In this document: positions 47,175 through 58,568 of the stretch, in pieces
Layout of the letters: each line of letters starts with the position of its first letter
Position numbering within the stretch: the stretch's first letter is position 1
Translations under genes and position numbers: made by a program
Assembly: GCA_035772785.1 (NCBI GenBank)
Contig: JAOCPU010000059.1
Coordinates: forward strand, 1 to 64,000
Direction: 5' to 3'
DNA: 64,000 bases
DNA from: Phlebiopsis flavidoalba
Taxonomy: Eukaryota > Basidiomycota > Agaricomycetes > Polyporales > Phanerochaetaceae
Notes under the pieces: model-generated
What the model was told of the DNA's origin: nothing
Seen by the model: the letters and a program-made list of their open reading frames with translations, nothing else
Databases searched by the model: none

Positions 47175-48600
47175 GAGCTGTGACAGACGTGGGCGGCCAG
47201 GGTTGACCCGTTGTTGATACTGAAGCCTAGATCTGACTTTACGTTAGTATTTGATCGGACGCAGAAAGAACGACTGACGCTGCTCGAGCCTTCGAACGCC
47301 AATCGGGTGAACAGTGAAGGGGTTAATTGGTCGCCCTAATTCCATGTTGATGACGGATACTCTGCTTTCCTCCTTGTGACCAGGGGATACTTATCTCAAT
47401 TTCCAAACTAGGCCGCCGCATTCGATACGTTGTGGAATAAGTACGATAGTGACGATTGGTCGCCACGCCTCCGCCCTACGTCAATCCGGTCTGTCACCCA
47501 CGTCACTTCAACTGGGGGTTACAGGAATGATCCTTTTTCATGAAGTGAAATGGTGGGCTGGACGCCCCGGCAAGGAATTGTTGGGAGAGCTGGTGGACTA
47601 CAAGATTATCAGTGGCTCTCCTGGGCAGTTAGTTGATTTCGGTGGTTTTGGTCGATTTTCGGGCGGCGAAACAACCTACGGCCGTTCTCGAGTCCAGATT
47701 TATATTGGTCTACAAATATCTGGGTGGAAGGACGGATACGGAACCCGTTGGGAGCGCCGAATTTGGGATTGAATTTGCTGCGGAGTCTGCCGCCTTAGCG
47801 ATCGAGCTTCAGTGGCATGCTGGCACTCCAAGGCTGAGGGCGGTGCGCGCCTACGGGCAAAAGGAGGGGACGAGGGTGTGTGGACAGATGCCGCAGAAAT
47901 TTCTGGCCGCTGGGATCTTTCAAACGACCTACTGGAGCACGGAATACAGAAGTGTCAACATGAGTGTTCGAGACCGTCGAGAAGGGCAGGGTGCTCACTC
48001 ATCAAACACTCTTAAGCAATAATAGCCATGCGATCCAGCTGATTCGCGGGTTGGCCATGTCGTCTTACCTCCTTGAGCCGCGCTCACGCGCAACCAACGG
48101 AAGCGATGATTGCCTTTACGTTACTGCCTCTTTCCCCTCATCGGCCACTCTCTTCCTCCCCAGGGATGTCTGGACATGCTTTCGGAGCTGAGAGAACGGG
48201 ACGCAGTGTCCCTCGCTCGCCATTGAGGGGACCATATTTAAGCGAGGGGCTGGAAAGCGTAACGTAGGGGCTTGAAGGTAGACGGGACTTGTTAGAGCCG
48301 TTTTTTGTGCAATTCTAAGCGTGGTGGTAGCTGTCAACGAAAGCCTTACGGCAATGGACGCAGATTGAATGATCTACGTTACCCTATCGACATTCTGAAA
48401 CCCTGCTTAAGTAGGCTCAGACTTGACTCATTAGCAGGGGATCGCGTGGCTCGGTTTCGTTAAAATCTCGACTCACGGTTCTAAACAGAGCTCGAACGTT
48501 AGCACGAAGGTTGAGTCTGATCGCGGTCACTCACCCCTTCGAAGACAGAGGGCTTAATGGTGCCGAAGAAAATGAGTGATGTCCGGAGGAGTGGAAACCG
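47175..48600. other. No recognised gene
   Basis: Two partly overlapping plus-strand frames (47449-47772 and 47633-48022, 107 and 129 codons) have protein-like stretches such as FAAESAALAIELQWHAGTPR. They match no family I know and lack clear intron signals. The rest shows no signal. Confidence 0.35.
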
Positions 48601-48639
48601 ACTGAGAACCTTCTCGTCGAGATGGTGAGGGCACGCTGT

Positions 48640-49975
48640 GGGTGATGTGATTGCCACCTCCCTCACTCTCGGCCTGGCACAAACTCTGTCTCTTTCCGTC
48701 TCCAGAACAGGGTCCTGCTCCGCCCTCCGTCGGCTATCCCGGATAGCTTTCTGTCAGACGCATTCTGCCCGCCCTCCATCTCGCCACGCTCTCGAGCTCT
48801 TCGTCAAGAAGCCTCTGACGCCCATGTCTTTTCGTATTTTATCCTCGAACGCCTTCTCCTTCTCCCTCTACCAACTCGCGAACCGCTCCTCCTCAGCCTC
48901 CTCCTGCGCGCTTCTGCTCCTCCAAACCGCTCGAGCTCCTTTATCTGCTGACGTTTCCCGCTACCACTCTCTCATCCGGTGCGCGAACTGAGTCGCCAGA
49001 CGTTGTTCGCAACCGCATTCTTCTTTGTCACCTCATTGGTCTCTTCACCCTCGTGCGGTCAGTGAGAATACCCCTCCTTTTGTCCTTTTGCCCAATCACA
49101 CCGCATTCGCCCAGCCCAGGGAGGAGACTCTTTCTGCGACTTGAGAACAGGCGAACTCGGAGGGGCGTCGGCTTCCGCGGCCCGAGGGGCTTTCTGCTTG
49201 GCTTCGCATTTGCAGACTCCTTGAGGTTTCGCGCTCGAGCTTGCTGCTTCAACCCTCGGTTTCCTTGTCCTTGTCTTAAACGTCACTACGAACGAGCGGT
49301 AAGGGGAATCTCTCTTGTCCTATATTCTTTAGAGACCTGTTGGCCACGAGGCGTGTTTCTCCTTGTCCTGATGTTTCTTGACAACGTCATCCGAGTGCAG
49401 GCTTTCCGGATGCAGAAATCCATCGCTTTCGCATAGCGCTTCTTCTGCTGCGTCTCGCAATTCATACGTGAGCGCCAAAGACAGAGGTCCGCCCTGGGAG
49501 TCCACCGGGTTCCCGGTGAAGCACTTTCCTGTGCGTAGTACCCTTCAAAGTCTACTCTTCTGCAGTTGCGCTCGGATACATGAGTACACGCGCTGGGGAC
49601 TGCGACGTGTGAGCGTCCGTTCGCGCGGTTGGTAAATGCTGCAACCGGATTGTTCAGTTGAGTACGGGCGGCAAGAAGAAGCCAACGCGACTTATCCCGC
49701 ACGAGCGACGCTTCGGGGAAGGACTGGCGAGGGGCTGGTCGCCTTGTCGAACGCCGCGATCGTGAGAAAGTAGATTTGGCCTTCCTTCTATCAGAACTTT
49801 CATCTCCCCCTCGCAACGGCGCTGTCGGGTTGGTAAAACGCATATCCCTGAGTACCTCCATGGACGTTATACAGTCGCTCACGCGCTGTACCGCTGTCGA
49901 AGCCTTCCCGGCTATTTCGAGTGGCGATATGGAACACCGTACGTGGAAAATGCTTACGCCGGGGCGATCAAACAA
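48640..49975 (-). CDS. Possible charged coiled-coil protein
   Basis: Reading leftwards through changing frames, coherent stretches appear. GGPLSLALTYELRDAAEEAL with CESDGFLHPESLHSDD lies at about 49395-49500, and KTRTRKPRVEAASSSAKPQG with CEAKQKAPRAAEADAPPSSP at about 49130-49285. EGEETNEVTKKNAVANNVWR lies near 49040, and KRQQIKELERF, AQEEAEEERFA, REKEKAFEDKIRKDM and LLDEELESVARWRAGRMRLT at about 48740-48960. The last part has strong heptad, charged character. Together they suggest one gene for a nuclear-type charged protein with several frame breaks. I do not recognise the family. A continuous 229-codon frame over 49286-49975 overlaps part of it and may be a shadow. Confidence 0.35.
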
Positions 49976-52189
49976 CGTCGACGATGATAGTCGCGGTACT
50001 GCCTCTCTGATTAGGAGGGCAAAGTTTCGTTGAAGGGATCAACATAACGCAGCCCGGCGAACATGAATCGCAGTAAACGGACGCCTGTATCTAGTAAGTC
50101 CGATTTAGACCCGTCCGAGACCCGAACTAGGGGACCGGGAAAAAGAGATATTGTCCCAGTAAGGATCGGCCAAGGCAGACCTCCGGCTGGTATATCCGTA
50201 GTGTCGGCGTTGGGCTCGAGATCATTCTGCGTAAAAAAAGTCTCTCTGCGACGCCACCTGACATCGACCATTTCCCTATCCATTTGCCACGCAGCTGTCG
50301 CCAATGGGATATGAACTACGACGTTCAGACAGAGAAGACAGAGATGCGTGAGGCTTACCAGTCACATCGTTGTACAGTACCGGAGAACGTTGCTCTATGG
50401 TGCTGAAGCTCTTCATCGCGCTCGAGGCTGTTCGAACGGAGTCCGTCCGATGAGTGATCTCGAAGAAAGGTACGCGCGAGAGACCAGATGTCCGATTTGC
50501 AGTCCCTAAGTGTCATGGAGATTTTCCAGCAGCGCGGTTCAGGAGACAGGTACTGTTGGCGAGTGTTGAGGTATGTAATTCATGTGGCATGAACTGATCT
50601 TACCTCAGGAGTGGCCATAACTCAGGTTACTGTGGAAGGCGTCGGCGGCCTGGGGGTCGGTACTGTTTGGCGAAGCCGAAGTCCAACGAGTAACGGGCAC
50701 GTTAGAGGTAGACAAAAGAATGTTCGCCGGTCTGGAGGGGGTTCAAAGGGTCAAGCTTTAACGCGCTTGCAACATACTTATACGTACACATCTTACTTGA
50801 TGTCGTTGTGAACAATACCATGGCCTGTGCAGGAATGCTACACCCGACTCGAAAGGAGTGGAGCTGAACCACTGCCCTGCATTATCTCTGGAACCTGCAA
50901 CGGAAACAATGGCGAGGGTGTGTTAACATAGATTCCCTGATAAAAGCGCTAGCGTTAGTGCGTTACCATCTCAATACAACAATGAACTCTACACATCGTA
51001 ATGAGGGCATACGAGTCAGGTAACGCCACGAAGGATTAAAAGTCGTGATGGAGGTGTGCTGAGCTTTCGTGCGAAATGGAGGTCACAATCCTTCCCATTC
51101 GTTCAAAAACTTTGAAAGGTGAGCTTTGGCGAAAGCAACATGCAGCCCCTCAAGCACACTCACAGTGACTGAACACATGTGCCTTAGTTGTTGCAGTCTT
51201 TGAAGGACCGGTGCACGAGCTTAGTAGCGACTTTAAGCGTCACTAATTGTGGCCCTATTGAGGTGTCCGTGGGGCAGGGCGTAAGGTAGGGCATCACTAC
51301 CCGGGCATAGGGGCCTACAAGCACACTACCGGCACTGCCCGGAGCTAGCTCCCAATTGCCAAAGCCAATGCTAATGAGAACGTTGATCAATCACAAAGCG
51401 TATTGATTACACATTCGAGTGCGCACCTCTTCCTTGAAGTGCAGTCGGTCTGCCGAGGTCTTCGTATCGTACATAACCCGTATCCCGTCTATGCTCCAGA
51501 AAGGGGTGGTGGAGGCGGAGGGGGAAGGATTTCTTCATAGTAAGTTTTTGCGTTGTGCGGAACGATGTCATAGTAGAGAGTAGAGGAGCTTGAGAATGAG
51601 ATATATATACACAGATATGAGTGAGACCAAGACGGAAAGAGTAGATGAGTACTAGAGAGCGGCGAGCAAGGAGGCGACTACAAGGACAGAGAGAGAACGG
51701 ACGACGACATCAAAGAACTGTGGGTGGCGAGAGGGCAAGCCGATGGGAACCACCGCGCTTCAGCCGGTGTGATTGGTTCGAGTTACGGTTTGGTCTAACC
51801 AAACAACGCGCCCTCGCTACGCGCTTGTTCGTGTCGACCTCGCAATCACATGTGCGTCATTTTGCATTATATGGTAGCCCTAACCCCCACGCTCAGGAAC
51901 AATGGTCGGGTCCCTCTTCCCATTTTCTGCTTGGCTGAAGCTCCTGTCTCCGACCACATTCGACATGCGGTGTAATCATCCTACTCGACAGAGGCACAAT
52001 TCCTTCGTCATGAAATGATTCATGAGCAATAGGTATGTTTGTCTAACACGGTTTCACGTCTCTAGTAATGACGCGTCTAGATAGTGCAGAGATCAATGCT
52101 GTTGAGAGCATGTGGGTAATAATTTAGATGTGCGTGGTTTTGGAGTCCAAGAATACGAGGCGATGACGCTTTAGGGGATGGAATAAAGA
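49976..52189. other. No recognised gene
   Basis: Open frames up to about 97 codons (minus 50011-50304, plus 51645-51938) occur without family pattern. GA-rich and AT-dinucleotide-rich sequence (51585-51625) is present. A tRNA-like stretch at 50830-50880 was examined and does not fold as a tRNA. Confidence 0.4.
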
Positions 52190-53920
52190 TTACGCTGACT
52201 CAGTGAAGAATTCCTTGAGGACGGCTCCAAGGATCTTGAGTGCAGGCTGCATCTGGGACTCTTCGCCAGCGAAGGCCGTCCGCAGGAAGTTGACTCGCTA
52301 GGTATGCGCGGATTACGTTGGTTGAAAGCTGAAATTAAGGTTGCAGGCACTTACGTTTTGAATGGAATCTTCGCTGCTCAAGAGCAGTTGCGCATTACTC
52401 GAGGTGGGTACGACGAAGACACTTGCAGGCACAACGACAACGCCGGCATCGATGCATCGCTCGAAAAGCTCGGCCATAAGTTCGGGGCACGTTACTGCGC
52501 GCCGATGCTGATCTGCTCTGCCTCCTCATCCTGCACGCCAGTGGGCTGGTACCATAGAGATACCTCGAAATGCCGTTCGATGTGAATCTCTATCCAGACG
52601 AAACATGCACCGCCTCAAGGCGGATCCGCACTAGCCAAGCCCGTACTGGAGACTTCGTCGCGGAAGTACTCGAGGAAGAGGTCACGACGGCGCTGGTACT
52701 GCTTGCGAAGGCTGTGACCCAACGGTCGAATCCATGTTGACCCCAACCAGACTCGCTGAGCATCTCGGTTATGTAGATCTGGCCGAAAGCCGTGTGGATG
52801 TTGCGTCGAGTTGTCGTTGAGCGTGACGAGATGATCGAAGAAAGGCCGGTTACTCGTGATCCAACCGAGACGCATGCCGGGCATCATAACCTTGCTGCAA
52901 AACTGTCCACGCGCAAAACGCGGCCGTCGACATCCAAAGATAGGAACGAAGGCATCAGCGCTGTCGAAGACGACTCCTCGAGATCGTACTGCAGGTAATA
53001 GTAGGGATCTATCATATCGTTAACGGTTGATCACGCCCAAGTCTGAGTAAGAATGCTCACCATCCTCTATGATTATAAGATCGAATCGCTGTGAAAGTGC
53101 GTAGATCTCCTTCCGACGCTCCAGCTGAGAGTGCAGCAGGCCAGTCGGATTTTGACCAGAACTATTTTTCGATCAGTCCGTTGTTCGGCCCGATGTGCCT
53201 GGGGTGGGACTTACGGAACGCTGTAGAGGACGTGAGGCCGGCGTCCGTGGACCGCTTCGTCCCAAGAGGATAGAATGCGCTCCAGGTCGCTAGGGACGAG
53301 CCCGCCTTTGTCAATTTTGACGGGCACCCAGTTTGATACCGTGCGACAAGGGCGCATTGGTCAGGGCGCCGAACGAAAATTCGTCTGCAAGAAAATGATC
53401 GCCCGGGCTGCCCAGCAGGCGGAAGCATTTGGTAACACCGTCCATGTTACCGACGGTCAGCGTGCATACGTGGTTGGGCGGGGAGTGGTAGCGCTTTGTG
53501 AGCTCCGTGACCACGGCTTGGGTCTCCGGCAAACCCGCACACCCGTAGTGTAGGCCATTGCAGAGCGCAATGGGACACTGTTGGGCTCATCGTCGTGCGA
53601 CAGTGTGAGAGTGTGCGTTGCGGCGCTGGCTCCACCCTCAATCCATGCCGCTACCGGGTCCTCGACGTCCTCTGCGACAGAGGGGACTTCGAAAGAGACC
53701 CTTTTCATCGGATACAGAGAAAAATGCGGATCGCCTGGGCAGCCGTGCCTTAGTATCAAGAATGCAATAATAGAAGACGCAGAGCTTGCCCGTTCCCAAG
53801 CTAAGCATGTTAGGCTTGCGCTTGGTCATTTTCCATACCGCTTTCATAGGGTTGGGCTTTCTGCGGAGAGTCTCCTCAGAGAGATGGTGAGTGAGATCGA
53901 CTACTTGTGACGGAGGACAT
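52190..53920 (-). CDS. PLP-dependent aromatic-type aminotransferase
   Basis: This fold-type I, class I/II aminotransferase (ARO8/kynurenine aminotransferase group) transfers amino groups between aromatic amino acids and 2-oxo acids. The ATG at 53920 (MSSVT) leads, past one inserted base, to VVDLTHHLSEETLRRKPNPM and MLSLGTG (exon 1 to 53790). A GC-AG intron (53735-53789) joins it in frame to GDPHFSLYPMKRVSFEVPSV with DPVAAWIEGG. Then come LPETQAVVTELTKRYHSPPN, HVCTLTVGNMDGVTKCFRLL, and DHFLADEFSFGALTNAPLSH. Next are DPYYYLQYDLEE, RVLRVDSF and SKV with the PLP-binding Lys (about 52885-52910), and MMPGMRLGWITSNRPFFDHL. STQHPHGF, RKQYQRRRDLFLEYFRDEVS and a final FAGEESQMQPALKILGAVLK before TAA at 52190-52192 complete the fold. 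The length is normal. Frame breaks occur near 53550, 52900 and elsewhere. Aminotransferases of this group serve general amino-acid metabolism; no pathway link to neighbours is evident. Confidence 0.85.
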
Positions 53921-56008
53921 CTTTGGGCGGAGACTAGTATGGATGGAGGGAGAGTGTTAGACAAAAGGGAAAGTGATGTTCAATTTTGTAGCGGCGGACA
54001 CCAGGCTTTTATACATTTTCAAGGGCCCCGAAAATGGATAGCATGCGGTTATCTAGCAAATGCAGCCAAGGGTCCCGTTCTTGAGCCAGATGATCCGGGC
54101 GAAGATAAAGGATAATTTTTTACGGCCATTACGATTGCTCTAGAATCATGGGTCGCTGGTACATTTGCAATCTGCTCTACTTCAGTTTCCACTGGTATGA
54201 ATTGACACGTTGTGTATACCTCAAAGATTAACATTCGACGCGGGCAAATGATGGGTTGCACGATGAGCGACGTATTCATGAAAACATACGGGTTACTATC
54301 AGCTCAAATAGCTCACCGGCCATTCGCGCAAAATTTGGAGGGAGCAACGAAAGGAGATAAGTGACCAGTTGGCGTCTGATTCCGTGTGGAATTGGTAGAA
54401 AATCTGTGAGCGGTTATGTCAGCGAACTTCGGTCTGACTCTCTCTGACATCATAGTCAATAATCAGGGCCCAAAAGAGTCTCGTGATTGAGGGCTCTAGT
54501 ACGTGAAGATGATGATCCTATCCTCACATTTACTGTGTTGAACAAACAGAGGATTTCCCTGCTTCGGACTCCTTACTACCACCCAACGTACATAAGACGA
54601 TACATGTATTGTGCCTAGGATGTCGGTTCGCCAATAATTCAGGCATGAGACAATGCAATAGCTGCTCCACGGAGAACTCTCCAAATGCGCGAGATGTCCG
54701 GGTTATGTCAGGCCTTGCAGAGCGTTCGATTTGAATGCTATTGCTGGAAAGATTAGTCTCCTAAAGACGAACGGCGTTGACAGTGGAAAAGGCCGCCAAG
54801 GACTGTATCTCGATGTCCGACTCGGCAAGCGTCCAATCTGGAGAAACCCAAGGTGATACATATTAGTATATACTATTTATACCTCTCCTCACACTTCTCC
54901 CCTGTTGTGCATCGGACGACTCGGCGAGTGGATGGCGCCTACCACGACTATCCCGTGATATCACATTTGCTGTGAATAAGGAGAGCTATACATGAGCAAA
55001 TGAGCATGCAAGCTCCTTTCGAAAGTTGGATTTGAAGAACAGCCGCTTCTCGTTTTCTTCAATAGCTGTTTACCGTGCTGTTCAAGCCACGGCTATTGAA
55101 CTCTAGTACTTACGTTTACTGGAGCACAAAAGACCGTTTGCAATGTCAGCATCTCATTAAACATCACGTATCTTGCATGATTGTAGTAGTAAGGTACCAG
55201 TTAAACTTTGAACGTGGGCGCGATAAACCGTTGATGCGTAACTTGAAAATGTTGTCAGATGAGTGGTGTGAATTTGGATCTCCCGGGCGCTTGCTCGCCA
55301 GGCTAAATAAGGCAAGTGTTGTTGTTCAGTCAGACATTTGTGTTCAAGTTCGGCAAGTCGGGTACGCGGATATAAGCATAATATGGAACGTCGGGGGCCG
55401 CGTAGCTCGCTGCGCACATCTCCTTATTGATACTAAGTCTCGGACTAAAATTCAAAGTACTCAGGATGAGAAGATGTGAACGAAAGGCGTCGGCCAGCTA
55501 CATGAGCCGTATGGGCCACCGGGTTCATGGCCAAGCCACGTGTGGATTGGGCTTGACCACGGATATTGAGCCAGGAGCCTTAGGCCACAGACCAGCCCTG
55601 AGATACTAGTCTCAGCTCAAAATTGTGTACAGACAAGGACATGGTTCATGTAGCATATACTGGGTAGTAATTTAGAAGAGACTCGACCATCTAAGTGCAG
55701 GAAACAATGGGTTTCGGCTGTCAATTTGAAGACGGAAGTTAGGCCATGAACCAGAGGTGGGCTGCCCAATTGAGCACTCTCAACTTTCCGTTATGTGTCG
55801 TTCAAGGGCACAGACCTGGGTAATCGAGTACGCTGAGAATATTGGCGATTTTTGCATGAATTAAGAAGAAGGAGTGAGGGTGCGACATTGATTTCTACGT
55901 GTATTGCTGGAATATCGCAATTGCGCGGGGAATTTGTACTTGTTTGTTCCCGCGCAAGTGCTCGGACGACCCACTGATGTATGCTCGCTTCGCTCGCGAT
56001 TACATTTG
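53921..56008. other. No recognised gene
   Basis: This is the promoter side of the aminotransferase followed by about 2 kb without a recognised gene. The longest plus frame (55075-55479, 134 codons) has no family pattern. Composition is AT-richer than in the neighbouring genes. Confidence 0.4.
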
Positions 56009-56012
56009 AACA

Positions 56013-56438
56013 TACTGTAGTGCTACGACCAACTGTTCACGGCCTGTGACCCGTGACACTTGAAATTAGGTGAGTTCACAGTTCACAGCTCAGCTGTGCC
56101 TGTGACATCAGTTCACACGCTGTGAACTGTGACCGATGTGCCCCCCAGGCTTCGGGCCCGGTGCGACCAGTACCAACGACACTTCAGAGCAGACCACAAA
56201 CATATGAGACATAGATTTGGTGCAAGAGACAACTCACAGTGTATTTGCACCTTACGACTGACGAAAAATCGCGATTTAATTCGGAGAAAATAGCAGATAT
56301 AATGCTAAGCGCCTATGTCACACAGCTGGTACCTACGGTTCACTGCGCTTGGTGTGACCGTGACCCCAGTTCACAGACGTCCAGTTCACGGGGGGGGTTG
56401 TGACCGTGACGTGAACAGTTGGTCGTAGCACTACAGTA
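56013..56438. mobile_element. MITE with 29-bp terminal inverted repeats
   Basis: The left end starts TACTGTAGTGCTACGACCAA and the right end is its exact reverse complement over 29 bases (56013-56041 and 56410-56438). The flanks carry AACA on both sides (56009-56012 and 56439-56442), a possible 4-bp target duplication. Alternatively the terminal TA is the duplicated dinucleotide, as in Tc1/mariner-type insertion. The inside has no open frame and is full of short GTGAC/GTTCAC words in both orientations, which would make a strongly folding element. At 426 bp it cannot encode a transposase and would move in trans. It ends 10 bases from the stop codon of the alpha/beta hydrolase. Confidence 0.9.
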
Positions 56439-56448
56439 AACAACTAAA

Positions 56449-57414
56449 CTACTTTGTCAGTACACCTTGTCCAATCTTCTGAACAAATGGGATCAGCGTG
56501 CTCTCTCCACAACTTCCGGCTTCTCCCAGAATGGTGTATGACCCGTCCCGTCCACCCACAGCCACTCGAAGTTCCCGTCAAACGTCTCGGTGAAAGCCTT
56601 CTTGCACTTCTCTCCGTCCACGAGTAGATCCTCCCTCCCCTGGACCACAAGCATCGGAAGCTTGCGTAACGCGTCCTCCCACCCTGTGGTATCGTGTGAC
56701 CTCGAAACCTTTTCAATTTGAATCCGCGTAATTTGCGGTGCCATTCCGGCCTCGCCGACCCAGCGTGCTTTCTCCTCGTACGTCAAGCACTTCTCGGGCT
56801 GGTATAGACAGCTCTCGACGAACTTCGGGAATGCGCGCGTGTAAGTGTCTGCGCTCTCGAGAGGAGAGGCCCAAGAGCTTCAGCGAGGTAAGGAGTCATG
56901 AATCCGAAGTGGAAAGCGCGCGTAGGAATGGGGCCACCGATGTACACAACGCCCTTGAGGGAGTGTGAAGGCGAAGGTGTCGGAGAAGTTAATACATCTG
57001 CAATAGTAAGACCGCCGCCGAGGCTCCTGCGACGTACGTTAGCGTCATTTCTCTTATGTTTCATCGGTGATATCATGAAGCACGAACCACACCCGAGCGC
57101 GATCGGATTTTGGACGCCGAAGACCTCACAAACCGCCCAGAAGTCCTCTGCATACCGCTCCTTCGCGTACGCATCCTCCGTCTCCGGTTTGTCGCTGCGT
57201 CCATTTCCGCGCAGGTCAAAAGCGATGAGATAGACGGAGTCCAACATGCGCGAAGAAGAAAACTGCTTCGAGAAGATAAATGACGTGCCGCCGAAACCGT
57301 GGGTGCAGACAAGGGAGGGATTACGGGATTACCACGCGCGATGGCGTAGAGCCGAGTGCCATCCTTCGAGGTCGCGTACTTCGACTGGATTTCAGAGAAT
57401 GGTTGGATTGTCAT
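56449..57414 (-). CDS. Alpha/beta hydrolase
   Basis: This single-domain alpha/beta hydrolase probably acts as an esterase or epoxide-hydrolase-like enzyme; no signal peptide is visible. The ATG at 57414 starts MTIQPFSEIQSKYATSKDGT, then RLYAIARGNP. After a frame break come SLVCTHGFGGTSFIFSKQFS with the HG(x)GG oxyanion loop, and YLIAFDLRGNGRSDKPE. EDFWAVCEVFGVQNPIALG precedes an intron (about 57028-57097), and SLGGGLTIADVL contains the nucleophile Ser. VVYIGGPIPTRAFHFGFMTP, MLVVQGREDLLVDGEKCKKA (the acid is expected in GREDLLV) and LWVDGTGHTPFWEKPEVVER with the catalytic His follow. IPFVQKIGQGVLTK ends at TAG 56449-56451. A one-base break precedes the last exon segment. The elbow reads GSLGG rather than the commoner GxSxGG. 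A MITE abuts the 3' end. Confidence 0.85.
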
Positions 57415-58568
57415 GAGGCTAGACTGTGAGGTGAGGGGAATACTCCGTTTGACGGAGCATAAGTGGGATGAAAGGCTTTAATATCCTATTGGAAGAAGCA
57501 CGTTGGGTGCTTAACTTCGACATTCTCGGCTCACCGCCGCTTACAGATGGGAAGCGTACCCTTGGGCTTGAGTTTCATCAACATCTCAGGTTCTATAGCA
57601 AGATGACCCTGCCCGAATGCTCGTGAGAGTCTCAAGCTCAAAGCGATCCGATCCGATCCATATCACGCCACATTATATGTGAGTGTGTACGATAGAAAAA
57701 TATTATCGTATGGAAATAGTCGTACTTACCCACACTTGTGGCAAATTACAGTCACACGACACTCTGGGGGCGATGCAAACAGTCTTTCTTCACTCTGGCG
57801 ATGCCAAACAGTGGAGAATCAGTCGCTCTCTGTCAGTGCCAATAGTGTGCCGATGCTCTTAATCACAACTGAGGGTAAGTGACTTGTCATCAAGCTGCAT
57901 GGGAGGACAGAAGGGTGCAGAACTTACACCGGGTGATGACATGACAATAAGAACCCCCGTCATCCTTTGTCTGTCATATAAAGTGTCAAACACAAACAAA
58001 GTGGAAACACTGTTGATTTGACGTACATTTACTCGGGTAGGAATGCGGCCTGAGGTCTTACGTTATGCCTCATGGTGAGACCTACCGGGCGCGCATCTAC
58101 CTTGCCGTAGGGCTGGATCCGCGTTACATAACCTCCAGTGGAGTGTTATCCAGGGACCCAATTGCTCGTATAACCCGGACTTCATTGCTACGACAGTGAT
58201 TGCCCAAAAAATTGAAACCCTTTGGCAGAGCGTTCTGGTAAGTTCTGGTATGGTAACCGCCCTAAGTATATGAAGTATCCATAGTAGTTTTATCAGCAGC
58301 ATAAGCCCACTTGAAAGCGGCTCCCAATGAACGAGAGCCACACGGAGATCATTGTGTAATTATGACAACGTGGATATCTTGGCCTCAGGTGGTAGTTTCC
58401 ATGCAGGCGGGCCCAATGTGAGCAGGCACGGCGTCAACGGGATGCATTCGTGCGAAAAGGCTAGCCGATCGATGTATATGATGATGGCGAATAGTTGGCA
58501 ACTATCGAATAACTTCAAACCAATTCAGCTGGCGAACGTAATGCTCATAGCCGACAACTTACACATTA
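57415..58568. other. No recognised gene
   Basis: This stretch holds the promoter side of the hydrolase plus about 1.1 kb of near-even composition. Open frames of up to 92 codons (minus 58063-58341) show no pattern. Confidence 0.4.

Noticed and set aside
49286..49975. 229-codon open frame as a stand-alone gene
   Set aside because: Another minus-strand frame over part of the same interval has more coherent text (LTYELRDAAEEAL), so this one may be a shadow; it was folded into a low-confidence candidate.
50830..50885. tRNA-like stretch
   Set aside because: No acceptor stem or D arm pairs, and the T-loop consensus TTCRA is absent on both strands.
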